Positions 26,428-35,904 of a stretch of 64,000 bases of DNA are shown in pieces; position 1 is the first letter of the stretch; every line of letters starts with the position of its first letter. The position numbers and the translations under genes are program-made. The stretch comes from Bacillus sp. EB01 (GTDB taxonomy: Bacteria; Bacillota; Bacilli; Bacillales; Cytobacillaceae), in NCBI RefSeq assembly GCF_000613125.1, contig NZ_HG964497.1, forward strand, positions 810,906 to 874,905. The letters are read 5' to 3'. Below the pieces are notes generated by a model. It was not told the origin of the DNA, made no database searches, and was given only the letters and a program-made list of their open reading frames with translations.

Positions 26428-27381
26428 CTATTGGACAGGGTCTGCCACCGTCCCGTACAGCTCCTTGAACTCAGGGTCAAACCCATACTTCCGTTCAGCG
26501 GTCTGCCTCGCCCGCAAGCGAAGCGGTCCCCAGTTTTCCTCGGGATCAGCTTCAAGGATCCTGCAAAGGCGAAGCAGACGGTCCTTAGGGAAATGCTCGA
26601 GGAATTCAAGAATAAACCCGGGGAATTCTTGGATATACAGCTTTGCCCGGACTGCGGAACCGGCAACACTAATCAGCGCATCAAAGCCAAAATCATTTTC
26701 AATCTCGTACCGATAATCAATGAAATAAGCTATTACATTTCGCGTGACAAGTGAGCGGTCAAGCCTGATTGCTTCGAGCGCATAGAGAAGAAAATCCTTA
26801 TCGTAGGTGGAAGGAACGAGCGAATCAAGCTCCAGCTCCATATCCTTTCGAAGTTCAATATCATTCAGAACCATGATGCGCCGAATCCGGATTTGATCGT
26901 TTTTAATAAAATCGCTGATTTCAGTCAGTTTTTCATACGCCTCGGCAACCCGGCCTTCCCTAACATCAATCCGTGCCTGCTCGCTGTCGAACATGATGCC
27001 ACGCTGGATCCTCAGTGAATCCGAATCAAGCAGTTTCTTGAGCTGAAGGAAATACTCGCTTGTAAGAAAAAAGCCAGTCATCAGGCAATAGCCGAGACAA
27101 AAAATCAAGCCAGCAATCAAGCAGTAGTAAAGGGAATCAAGTGTGGTTGCGAACATGATGCCAACGGACACGAGAACCAAAATAATCGCTGCCTCATTGC
27201 CCAGTTTTGTCCGGAACATTGATTTGGCCAATTTTTCAACATATGTATAGTGCGAACCGCACTTCGGACAGGTATCATCCTTCAGCACCGAATACCGGTT
27301 GCATTTTTTGCACATCTTCAGCTTTTGGAAGAGGTGAAGAGTCCGCTTTTTCCCTGAAATCTGCACAGCCTGCTTAGCCAT
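26428..27381 (-). CDS. Zinc-ribbon membrane protein, unknown family
   Basis: 317 residues. An N-terminal zinc ribbon (MCKKCNRYSVLKDDTCPKCG) is followed by two close transmembrane helices (about 68-88 and 92-113) and a helical cytoplasmic region of 200 residues. It is predicted to sit in the membrane with its ribbon and tail inside. The ATG at 27381 has AAGGTGA seven bases upstream and overlaps the end of the small gene before it (stop at 27374), implying coupling. Its role is unknown; position suggests a partner of the adjacent VWA/tubulin/GTPase cluster, where the GTPase also has a zinc ribbon. Confidence 0.78.
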   Translation of the reverse strand: MAKQAVQISGKKRTLHLFQKLKMCKKCNRYSVLKDDTCPKCGSHYTYVEKLAKSMFRTKLGNEAAIILVLVSVGIMFATTLDSLYYCLIAGLIFCLGYCLMTGFFLTSEYFLQLKKLLDSDSLRIQRGIMFDSEQARIDVREGRVAEAYEKLTEISDFIKNDQIRIRRIMVLNDIELRKDMELELDSLVPSTYDKDFLLYALEAIRLDRSLVTRNVIAYFIDYRYEIENDFGFDALISVAGSAVRAKLYIQEFPGFILEFLEHFPKDRLLRLCRILEADPEENWGPLRLRARQTAERKYGFDPEFKELYGTVADPVQ

Positions 27382-27523
27382 GGAAATCACCTTCATTCAG
27401 CTTTTTAACAAGCTGCTTATCAAGGTCCTTAAAATCGCCTGTCTGCCGCTTGTTCCTAACAAGAGTCCATAGCTTCCAGCACGCGATAACCAGCAGGAAC
27501 GCGGTAAAAAATAATTTGTACAT
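27374..27523 (-). CDS. 49-residue single-span membrane protein
   Basis: Starts at ATG 27523 with GGGGGAAG upstream: YKLFFTAFLLVIACWKLW is a single hydrophobic helix and LVRNKRQTGDFKDLDKQL a charged tail. It overlaps the next gene by 8 bp and is the first gene of the divergent operon. A TATAAT box lies about 50 bp upstream. No family recognised. Confidence 0.65.
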   Translation of the reverse strand: MYKLFFTAFLLVIACWKLWTLVRNKRQTGDFKDLDKQLVKKLNEGDFHG

Positions 27524-27574
27524 TAGAACTTCCCCCGCATAGTGTATCTTTTTTCCAATCTTGTTCGTCTTTTC

Positions 27575-27603
27575 ATTATAGGCAATCATAAACTATTTTT
27601 CTA
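27575..27603 (-). promoter_or_regulatory. Probable SigA promoter of the divergent operon
   Basis: On the minus strand TAGAAA, a 17-nt spacer and a perfect TATAAT (plus-strand 27575-27580) lie upstream of the 49-residue gene. The -35 box matches 4 of 6 bases. The 27524-27699 interval also has to hold the promoter of the rightward operon. Confidence 0.55.
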
Positions 27604-27699
27604 TAAATTTTCAGTATAGGTAAAATTGAGTACTAGTGGTAAAATGGTAGAAAAAACCTAGTTTTGTCGAATAAGGATTGCATCGGAGGGTTCCCGCTT

Positions 27700-29457
27700 A
27701 TGAATAAAAATTTTTTTAGTTTACTAGTTTCTTTGCTGCTTTTTGTCGGTATCCTCGCTCAGCCGGCTGCTGCCGACACTTCAAAGAGCAGGATTGAAGG
27801 GGTGCTCGTTGTCGATGTCTCCCGCTCAATGTTAGAGAGCGATCCTGGAAAAATAAGCAACGAAGCGATGAAAATGTTCATCGATATGTCCTCGCTTAAG
27901 GGCGATAAGATTGGCGTACTTGCCTATACAGACGAAATTATCCGCGAAAAATCACTTGTCCGGATTCGTTCCGAACAGGACAAGAAAACGCTGAAGGAAT
28001 TTATTGACTCCGTCGGACGCTATCCATTCACTGATATTTCAGTTGGGGTCAAGGAGGCTGTCAACGTCCTCGATATGGGACATGAAGACGGCTACGCTCC
28101 GCTCATCGTTCTTTTGGCGGATGGAAACAATGACCTCGATGAAAATAAACCGCGAACAGCTAAACAGGCTGACGCCGATTTGAAAAAGGCAGTCGATGCC
28201 GCGCATGATAAAGGCTATCCGGTCTATACGATTGGATTGAACGCAGATGGCACGCTGAATAAGTCAGTTTTGCAAAATATCGCTAAAAGCACAGGCGGCA
28301 AATACTTTGAAACAAAAAGCGCTGACAGCCTGCCCGGGATTTTAAGCGAAATTTTCGCAAACCACTTGAAGCTGAAAATAGTACCTGTTGATCAGTTCAC
28401 AGCAAATGGTGCGTTCCAGGACATCAAAATCAATGTCCCGAATGAAAATGTACTCGAGGCCAACATTTCCATCATGTCTTCAAAGCCTGTTGAGGTGAAG
28501 CTTGCCGATCCATCCGGTAAGGAAGTGAAGATACCGTCTGACGCGGTGCTGCTGTCAAAGTCAAAGAGCTACTCGATGCTGAAGCTGATCAGGCCGGCCG
28601 CGGGTGACTGGACACTCAGTGTCAAAGGCGTAAAGAAAGATAAAATCGATATCAATCTCGTATTCAACTATGATCTGCAGCTGAAATTGTCTGCCTCGGG
28701 CGGAAATACCCATAAAACTGGTGACACCGTCAAGTTCGAGTCCTTTTTTGAAGACGGCGGTGACAGGGTTGAAGGCAAGGAATTCTATCAAACAATGAAC
28801 GCGGTTCTTCAAGTGAAAAATGTCGGTACAGGCAAGACGGAGGAGGTTCCGCTCTCTGCTGGCGACTCCAGCTTTAGCGGGGAGTTTAAAATCCCGGCTG
28901 ATGGCGACTACGAAATCATTGCCATGGCAGAGGACTCAAGCTTTACAAAGGAAAGTGAACCACTGAAACTATCAACCGCAAAGTCCGCAACTGCACCTGC
29001 TGCCACAAAGCCGGCCCAGCCGGAAGAACCGTTCCCATGGATGACTGTTTTGCTTGGGGTTCTTGGTGCAGTTGTTCTTATCGGCCTCGCCTTGTTCCTT
29101 TTATCGAAGGTAAAGCAGGCAAACCGCGGCTTCAGCGGCCAGATGGTCGTCGAAGTAAAGGATGAGGACACAGGAGAGCGCACAAGCCCTCAATACCGGA
29201 AGCTGAACGCATTCAAGGGAAGATTCAAGCTTCACCAGCTCTTGTCCCTTGCGCCGGAGTTTGCGGAAACAAACACTATTCAACTAAAACCTGGCCCTGG
29301 TGACTCGCTTGTTCTTATTAATAGTTCAAGTGCCATGATTGAAAAGGGCGGTCGTGCAATCGACGCCTCAAAAGGACTGACTATCAAGAAGAACGACCGT
29401 CTACGCATCGTACTGAAACAGGTCAATAAATCGGTCTATATCGAATATATTAGCTAA
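27700..29457 (+). CDS. Secreted/anchored VWA-domain protein
   Basis: 585 residues. Signal peptide (about 1-25, ending QPAAA), then a von Willebrand factor A domain (about 30-225). Its metal-dependent adhesion site is complete: DVSRS (Asp39), a Thr in FTDIS and a second Asp in LLADGNND. A beta-rich extracellular region follows, then a transmembrane helix (about 445-467) and a basic, beta-rich cytoplasmic tail of 110 residues. VWA domains bind protein partners through Mg. First gene of the cluster; the ATG at 27700 follows GGAGGG nine bases upstream. The single-pass topology would let it transmit a surface event to the cytoplasmic tubulin-like and GTPase proteins, which is inference. Confidence 0.88.
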   Translation: MNKNFFSLLVSLLLFVGILAQPAAADTSKSRIEGVLVVDVSRSMLESDPGKISNEAMKMFIDMSSLKGDKIGVLAYTDEIIREKSLVRIRSEQDKKTLKEFIDSVGRYPFTDISVGVKEAVNVLDMGHEDGYAPLIVLLADGNNDLDENKPRTAKQADADLKKAVDAAHDKGYPVYTIGLNADGTLNKSVLQNIAKSTGGKYFETKSADSLPGILSEIFANHLKLKIVPVDQFTANGAFQDIKINVPNENVLEANISIMSSKPVEVKLADPSGKEVKIPSDAVLLSKSKSYSMLKLIRPAAGDWTLSVKGVKKDKIDINLVFNYDLQLKLSASGGNTHKTGDTVKFESFFEDGGDRVEGKEFYQTMNAVLQVKNVGTGKTEEVPLSAGDSSFSGEFKIPADGDYEIIAMAEDSSFTKESEPLKLSTAKSATAPAATKPAQPEEPFPWMTVLLGVLGAVVLIGLALFLLSKVKQANRGFSGQMVVEVKDEDTGERTSPQYRKLNAFKGRFKLHQLLSLAPEFAETNTIQLKPGPGDSLVLINSSSAMIEKGGRAIDASKGLTIKKNDRLRIVLKQVNKSVYIEYIS

Positions 29458-29471
29458 GTCGGCCGAAACTC

Positions 29472-29505
29472 GTGGTATATCCCGTCCATCGACGGTAAGT
29501 ACCAC
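29472..29505. other. Long imperfect hairpin between VWA and tubulin-like genes
   Basis: GTGGTA/TACCAC and, inside it, CCGTC/GACGG pair around a CATC loop, with a symmetric 4-nt internal bulge between the two stems. No T run follows directly, so it may be an RNA-processing or stability element rather than a terminator within the operon. Confidence 0.45.
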
Positions 29506-29590
29506 TGAACGTATCGACCCATTTTTTCCAAAAAAGAATTCATAAATTCTTATATTGCGAGAATCTCAGAAAACGAAGGGGAGAACAGAA

Positions 29591-32500
29591 TTGAAAGCTA
29601 GCGTGAGAGAGCATATTGAACAGCTTGATGTGTCACTGGGCGGAGGGATTGTCTCCGATAAGATTCGTGTTGATACGATTGATAATCCGATGCTGGTCAT
29701 CGGCCTAGGCGGGACCGGGATTGATGCGTTGCTGCGTTTGAAATATCAGATTAACCGCAAATTCAAGCTTCCACAGGATCCGCTTACTAAAAAGAAAGCC
29801 GAGAAACCCGATAATATTGAATATCTGGCCTTTGAGACGAATGAAACGGAGGTCAATAAGAAGCATAAGGGCATTGGCCTCGACCCGATCAAGGAGTTTG
29901 TGCTTTTGTCGAATCCGCAAATTGGCGCGACGTTGCAGAGCCGGAGCCTTTTACCTTCTTACATAACGGATTGGCTTTCTCCTGAATTGACAATCACCGA
30001 CGGTATTAATGGCGCGTCAGGTGTAAGGCAGGCTGGCAGGCTGCTTCTTTTTACAAAAATAAATCAGGTCGTCCACAGCATCAGCACGAAAATTGAGGCG
30101 TTGCTGGAAGGAACGAATAAAAAGCTTTATGTGTTCCTGTTGACTGGATTGTCAGGCGGAACCGGGAGCGGAAGTTATCTTGACATTTCCTATATTGTCC
30201 GCGGCATTATTGAGAAGAAGTTCGGGCCGGCCGGTGTCGACCGGGTCCATTTGCTCGGCTATTTGTTCACGCCGGACGTCAACCTTGCCCGTCGGGGCTT
30301 GAATTCCCAGACAAAGGAATATATCCAGAAAAATGGTTTTGCCGCGCTGAAGGAGCTTGATTACTGGATGAATGCCGAGGAACGGAAGGAGCGGTTCCAG
30401 GCCCAGTACGGCAGTGCGCTTACGGTTAATTCAGCGATGCCGCCGTTCAACCTGTGCCACTTGATTTCGGCGACGAATATTGACGGCAAGCTTCTTGAAA
30501 ATGCGTATGACTACTGCATGAACGTTGCGGCCGAGAATATCACGAACTTCATGGCGAATGAAGAAAAAACCGGTGATGAATTCGCAATCCATGACTATAT
30601 CAGCAACATCAGGACCAACATTGCAAATATGCCAAAGCTGTACCCGGCCAACTACGAGTACAACATCATCGGCGCCTCTCTTGCGGAAATTCCGATTGAA
30701 GAGATGACAACGTATGTCGGTTATAAGCTTTTTGAAAAAATGAATGGGATGTTTGATGCGAATCCGGATCAGAACGATGTCGACCAGTTTGCGGAACGCC
30801 TGCGAATCGATCCTGATTCAATTCACAATCGCTTCAATGAACGCGTACCGGAGCCGCTCTCGGGCTATGAGAATTCCGAACGCTTTTCCTATAACAATGT
30901 CATTAAGCAAATCGTCAACCTTGACGAGGAGTTGACCAGAGATTATTTGGAAAAGGCGAAGGACCAGTACCGGAAATGCACGAAACAGCTGCCTGGTGAA
31001 ATTGTCGAGGAATTCCGCGCACAGATGGAGCGTCTGTTCCTGAATCCGAAACAGGGACCGATTTATGCATCAAAGCTCGTGTATTCAAATAAAGGCTTTT
31101 GCCTGCTGAAAACAATTCAAGTGTATATTACCGGCCTTCAGGACCGGCTTGCCCGCCTGCCGCGCGACATCCAGGGCGAACAGGATTTTGCGTACGGCCG
31201 CTTTGAGGATGCCCGCAGCGCGTTCATTTCAAAAGAAAAGAAAAAGAACGCCTATATCGAGGCGAAGCGCAATGAATATTTTGCTCGCGCCGACAAGGCA
31301 CGGATTGAAGAAATGATTAAGTTCTATGAGGACCTATACCAGCTTCTTAATAACGAAAACAACCGGATTTACGATGTGTACCGCGAAATCCTTGAAACCC
31401 TGAAGGGCATTTTCCAAAAGAATGCCGACATCCTTGTTAGCGGCCATGAGGTGAAGACTGCTAGCGAAGTAACGTACTACTGGCAGCTGGTTTCTGTCCC
31501 GGATGTCGCGCGTGAAATCCAGAAAATGTTCGATTCGAAGGACGGCGAACAGCTTGTCCGTGAATGGTCGCAAATGCTGATTGAGCGCTCCGTCAACTGG
31601 GTCAAGGAAACTGATATCGATGTCATTGGCTCTATTTCCGAGTTTCTTTCCGATCAGTTTGGTGAGTTAATTACAAAGTCGATGGAGGACTTCCTTCGCC
31701 TGAAATACGGTGAGGATGAGCCGATTGACAAAATCATCGAGCAGAAGATTGCCCGCCAGCTTGACAATGATGCCTTGCCGGTGTTTGATTTGCAGAACTC
31801 AATTGGGAACCTCAACTTCCCTCACTGGGGATTTGTGTCGGTGCCGGCGAAAGCGCCAAGTATCTTGAAGGGTATCAGGAATTATCAGCGTGTCGCGCTC
31901 AGCCATGCAAGCTTTACTGTAAAAGAAAGCGAACTGAAGAACCGGATTTTCTGGCTGAATACAAAGAACGGTATCCCGCTTTTCGCATATACGCCGCTTA
32001 AAAACTATGAAGCCGCCTATGAGAGCACAATCCTTGATAAGGAAGGTATCGGACGCCACCTTGTTCAGACAGAGAAGGTCAACTGGGCGTACTTGCCATC
32101 GCCGATTCCGGAGCAATCATGGGGCGATACGTATGAAAATCCAAGGCTGCGCGAATACAATAACCGGATCCGAAGCATGTTCGACGAGGCGCGCAGATAC
32201 GGCGCCATTGTTGAGAAGGATATTGATACAAATTCAAGTGCCCGTTATGCCTGTGTTTTTTCAAAGCCGTTCTCGGTCGAAGCACTGCTCTTCGAGAATA
32301 ATATTGATGCAAAGCAGCTTGAAAAGACCAGCATTGGTGAGCTGAGACGCTTTGCCAAGCAGCTTCAGGACCTGTTTAATGGCGGGCTTGAAAAGGAACC
32401 CGCGGTGGACATCTTTAGCAGCATCAACGAGCAGATGGCTAAGGAAAACTTCATCCGCTCGCCGCGTCTTGTCGACCGGATGAAGGAAGAAGTGAAGAAA

Positions 32501-32998
32501 TACCACGCGCTCGACGAGCTAATTGGCACGCTGACAACGTTTATCGACAGCCAGCGCAGCCACGAGCAGCTTCTTAAGGAATATATTGAGGCGATGTATA
32601 CAAAGACCATTCAAAAGAAAGGCGCCTTGTTCGTTTACGACAAAGAGCTTGAAGAAGACCCATGGGAGCCGTTTGCGAACATCATGAGCAACCCTGAATT
32701 TGTCGAGTACGAGGTGTTCAAGTCATTCCAGCGCCTGAATGAGCAACGCAAAACTGTTCTTGTGCGCAAGGCGGCCAAGCGCCGCGATGAGCTGGCCCAG
32801 AGCGAGGATGCCACTGAATTGCTCTCCATGCTCCAGGAGCTAGCGGCTGCATTCGAACGCAATAAAGGCAAGCTTGACTACGAGCGCGATGATTACATGG
32901 AAGGCGAAAATATGTACACCTTCTACAAAGAAGTTATGATCACCCTCAACAACATGGTCACCTCGCTAAAAGGGGACGGTTCTTATCAGCCGCGCTAA
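29591..32998 (+). CDS. Large tubulin-like GTPase (Tubulin_2 family)
   Basis: 1135 residues. The N-terminal half has the tubulin/FtsZ-type nucleotide fold: the first glycine loop VIGLGGTGIDALL (about 36-48) and the signature loop TGLSGGTGSGSYLDIS (about 185-200), equivalent to GGGTGTG of FtsZ. The remaining 700 residues are helical with coiled-coil stretches (RGKNA-type charged helices near 540-620 and 1060-1130) and no membrane segment. It matches the 'tubulin-like' family known mostly from gene clusters with VWA and GTPase proteins; whether it forms filaments is unknown. The TTG at 29591 has AAGGGGAG seven bases upstream; an earlier TTG at 29555 is not preceded by a ribosome site. Confidence 0.87.
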   Translation: MKASVREHIEQLDVSLGGGIVSDKIRVDTIDNPMLVIGLGGTGIDALLRLKYQINRKFKLPQDPLTKKKAEKPDNIEYLAFETNETEVNKKHKGIGLDPIKEFVLLSNPQIGATLQSRSLLPSYITDWLSPELTITDGINGASGVRQAGRLLLFTKINQVVHSISTKIEALLEGTNKKLYVFLLTGLSGGTGSGSYLDISYIVRGIIEKKFGPAGVDRVHLLGYLFTPDVNLARRGLNSQTKEYIQKNGFAALKELDYWMNAEERKERFQAQYGSALTVNSAMPPFNLCHLISATNIDGKLLENAYDYCMNVAAENITNFMANEEKTGDEFAIHDYISNIRTNIANMPKLYPANYEYNIIGASLAEIPIEEMTTYVGYKLFEKMNGMFDANPDQNDVDQFAERLRIDPDSIHNRFNERVPEPLSGYENSERFSYNNVIKQIVNLDEELTRDYLEKAKDQYRKCTKQLPGEIVEEFRAQMERLFLNPKQGPIYASKLVYSNKGFCLLKTIQVYITGLQDRLARLPRDIQGEQDFAYGRFEDARSAFISKEKKKNAYIEAKRNEYFARADKARIEEMIKFYEDLYQLLNNENNRIYDVYREILETLKGIFQKNADILVSGHEVKTASEVTYYWQLVSVPDVAREIQKMFDSKDGEQLVREWSQMLIERSVNWVKETDIDVIGSISEFLSDQFGELITKSMEDFLRLKYGEDEPIDKIIEQKIARQLDNDALPVFDLQNSIGNLNFPHWGFVSVPAKAPSILKGIRNYQRVALSHASFTVKESELKNRIFWLNTKNGIPLFAYTPLKNYEAAYESTILDKEGIGRHLVQTEKVNWAYLPSPIPEQSWGDTYENPRLREYNNRIRSMFDEARRYGAIVEKDIDTNSSARYACVFSKPFSVEALLFENNIDAKQLEKTSIGELRRFAKQLQDLFNGGLEKEPAVDIFSSINEQMAKENFIRSPRLVDRMKEEVKKYHALDELIGTLTTFIDSQRSHEQLLKEYIEAMYTKTIQKKGALFVYDKELEEDPWEPFANIMSNPEFVEYEVFKSFQRLNEQRKTVLVRKAAKRRDELAQSEDATELLSMLQELAAAFERNKGKLDYERDDYMEGENMYTFYKEVMITLNNMVTSLKGDGSYQPR

Positions 32999-33074
32999 GA
33001 CGCGACGGTTCTCGTTTGCCGGTTAAATAGAGTTAAGACAGTTCACGTTTGTTTTACCTTTTAATAAGAAATAG

Positions 33075-33295
33075 CGTCAAGGACAAACAGGTGATTCTAA
33101 GTCAGGAAATGTCCACGAAATAGGTTTTCGAGGACAAAACGAGGTCTACTAAACTAGGAAATGTCCTTGGCGGCATACAAGGAAAGAGATTTACTAGACA
33201 AAAACAAGGTCGGCAGAGTGAGAAGCGTCGAGAAAAAGGATTTACTTGACGGAACCGGGGTCGGAGTTTTAAGAAGCGACTAGAAAACAACCAAA
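33075..33295. repeat. Degenerate array G, 51-bp spacings
   Basis: GGACAAA at 33081 and 33132 (51 bp) and TTTACTAGAC/TTTACTTGAC at 33190 and 33241 (51 bp), with a 64-bp step between the two halves. The second half carries GTCGAGAAA and is related to arrays D and K. It lies inside the cluster, in the 420-bp gap between the tubulin-like gene and the next. Confidence 0.65.
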
Positions 33296-33416
33296 ATGAA
33301 CCATACGAAATAGATTAGTTCAATAAAAAACACACCGGTAGGAAACGGCCACAATGCAACACTGCTTTGTGGCCGCCTCTTATCATAAAGATGGCAACAG
33401 CGAAGGAGGGGACAGC

Positions 33417-35777
33417 TTGGACAGGATGCTTCAGGAATTTGTCGATGTCTATTCAGGCCGGCAGGAAAAACGAAATCGGGCAGAAGATGAGCAGCGGAGC
33501 ATCAACAATCCAGTCATCTTCATGTTCATTGGTGACCAGGCCGGCTGGGCATTAGAGGCGACCGCGAGAATCAACGATGTGAATTGGCACAATTCTCCGG
33601 GTGTGGCGTATTTCCATGCCTATCAAAATAACCCGGCAAACTACAAAGAAACAGTATCCGTCAAAATGCAGGGAGCACCGGAGGACAGAAGGAATGCCAG
33701 ACAGGAATTATATGAGGCATTCCACCATGACGAAGCTGTCCTGATCGAACTGAACAGGTCCTTCCGGATGCTGGCAAACAAGGTCACTGAGCAGGGAAGG
33801 CTGTATGCATCGCTGCAGAAAGTCACTATTTCTGTGGTTACCCAGGTAGATGATCCGCTTAATGTGCTTGTTCCCGAGCTGACGCTTTTATTCAGGAACA
33901 TCCTCAATGATTCCTTCAAGATGGTCGAGGTTGATTTTTACGGACTCATCAAGGAAAAGTATGAGGGTGATGATTATGCAACTTCGCTAGGAATAAGCTT
34001 CCTAAAGGAGCTTGACCACTACCAGTCTGGAGCCTTCAGCTTTAAAAGGGATATCCAGCTTGCAGCTGGTGATTTGAGGCTGCCGGTCGAGCATCCACAA
34101 GAATTTCCACTTTTCAACCTTGCCTACCTGCTTAGCGACAAGGATGAAAATGGGCGGATTTTACCAGAAGCGAACTGGCGAAACTGTGAAATAATTTCCT
34201 ATACCAACCTCTTGAAAAACCGGAAAATTATTGCCGAATATGACGAACATATGGATTCGTACAACAATGAGCAATTCCGCAAAGCTATTCAAGGGAATGA
34301 CAACTCGCCAGCCTTTGCGAGCGCTGCTTTTTCAAAGGTGAAGCGGCCAAACAAAACAATTGCGCTGCATGCGGCCTGGCATTTTTTCAAAATTGCCGCT
34401 GATTCATTTCTGCAAGCGGCCAGCCAGCCTCGTGAGCGAATTCTTGATCTTTTCGGGCTAGATGAAGATAGCCTTGACAGGATGACGGCAGAAATTGTTC
34501 CCGACAAGGAAATTCTTAGAGATATGGAGTCGATATTAATCCAGCCGCCTGGCTCGTATACTGAAATCAAACGGCTGACTGTTCTCGATGCTGAGGAAGA
34601 GATTGCCGGGGAGGCAGCGCGCAGGTTTTTTACTGCGAATGTCGAAACTCCGCTCCAGGAGGCACTCGCAGAAAAGGATTTCGCCGCCCGGCTTAACGCC
34701 AGAATTGAAAGCAATATTATTAATAAAGACAACTATGGCTTGTATTGTGCCTACAGCTGGACGAGCGAGGAAAACGAAGAAAGTGCGCTCAGGGCAGTGC
34801 GAAAACTGATAAGTTCAACAAGGCGTGAGGCAGAGGACGCGGGCTACAGGGTCCAGCAGATTTACCAACAGACAGTTGATATGTGCGATTTTAAGAAGTC
34901 ATCTTTTCCTTTTTTCGATAAAAAGAACATACGGAACTTCATTGAGTACCTGTATAGCGCTGTTTACGGGGCAAAGCTTGCAGAGTCGGCACTTAAAGCA
35001 AGGTTTGAAATTCTTGGTCAATTTGAGAAAGCTTTGTCTGAAAAAAACAGGCAACTCTCTAGGACGATGGCCTTGCTTGAGGAGGCGGATCAGGTCTTGT
35101 CACAGGCTGCCGAGGAAAGTCTTCATGAAGCTGATCAATATCTTGGAAAAAACGTTCCTGAATACTATGAAAGTGTTGTTGGATCAATTGTGAAAAGACT
35201 GAATGAAAGAAGGGGCCCTTCATTCCTTGGCCAGGAACGCTTTTTCGGACGCTTGGACGATGGGCTTGAAGCGTTCATGGAGAGACTTCTGGCAATCTGT
35301 TCAGAGGAAATTTTGGCGGAAGAGGAATTCCATCGCGGCTTTGAAGACGAGTTGCTTGAGCGGGCAAATGCGAAAACCGAGTACGGGAACCGCGATATTT
35401 TGTCTAAAGAAGACCTGTTCAAGGAGCTTTATAAGCGTCTTCTTTCCCAATCCGCAGTCCAGATAGAAGTACAATCAATGCAGTCCCATAAATACGAAGA
35501 AAAATACTTCTTCGGTGACTTTTATTCAAGCTTCGTCAAATATGCGGTCGGCAAAGAGAGCGACCTGCGCCAATACAAGGTTGGCTGCATACATGAGAAA
35601 AAGAGCAGCGGCATCGCAAAGCTATCCCTAATGGGAGGCTTCCGTTCATCCGACCTGATGTACTGGCGGAACAATATGAAATACTATGAAGGCTATCAAA
35701 AAATGGGCTTTGGGCTACACCCCGACTATTTGATGGAAACACTCACAAAGGCCGGTAAAAACCAGACAGCTAACTAG
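33417..35777 (+). CDS. Large unrecognised cytosolic protein of the tubulin/VWA cluster
   Basis: 786 residues. The first 300 residues look alpha/beta, opening with VIFMFIGDQAGWALEATARI (a strand and small-residue loop like a Rossmann or tubulin nucleotide edge, but without a clear GTP signature). The rest is helical and charged, with coiled-coil character around 530-640. No signal peptide or membrane segment. I do not recognise a family. The TTG at 33417 has AAGGAGGGG six bases upstream; the ATG at 33426 is an alternative, and a longer frame from 33354 lacks a ribosome site. Its order directly after the tubulin-like gene suggests a structural partner. Confidence 0.8.
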   Translation: MDRMLQEFVDVYSGRQEKRNRAEDEQRSINNPVIFMFIGDQAGWALEATARINDVNWHNSPGVAYFHAYQNNPANYKETVSVKMQGAPEDRRNARQELYEAFHHDEAVLIELNRSFRMLANKVTEQGRLYASLQKVTISVVTQVDDPLNVLVPELTLLFRNILNDSFKMVEVDFYGLIKEKYEGDDYATSLGISFLKELDHYQSGAFSFKRDIQLAAGDLRLPVEHPQEFPLFNLAYLLSDKDENGRILPEANWRNCEIISYTNLLKNRKIIAEYDEHMDSYNNEQFRKAIQGNDNSPAFASAAFSKVKRPNKTIALHAAWHFFKIAADSFLQAASQPRERILDLFGLDEDSLDRMTAEIVPDKEILRDMESILIQPPGSYTEIKRLTVLDAEEEIAGEAARRFFTANVETPLQEALAEKDFAARLNARIESNIINKDNYGLYCAYSWTSEENEESALRAVRKLISSTRREAEDAGYRVQQIYQQTVDMCDFKKSSFPFFDKKNIRNFIEYLYSAVYGAKLAESALKARFEILGQFEKALSEKNRQLSRTMALLEEADQVLSQAAEESLHEADQYLGKNVPEYYESVVGSIVKRLNERRGPSFLGQERFFGRLDDGLEAFMERLLAICSEEILAEEEFHRGFEDELLERANAKTEYGNRDILSKEDLFKELYKRLLSQSAVQIEVQSMQSHKYEEKYFFGDFYSSFVKYAVGKESDLRQYKVGCIHEKKSSGIAKLSLMGGFRSSDLMYWRNNMKYYEGYQKMGFGLHPDYLMETLTKAGKNQTAN

Positions 35778-35904
35778 ACTTAATTTGCACGTCTCGATTT
35801 TAGCACTCTATTAGATTTTGCGGGCCCAAATCCGCTATCAGCGTGTTATCGATTCAACTCCCGGCAGGAGCCGGAATTTTTGAAAAGCAGGGAGACTAGC
35901 ACTC

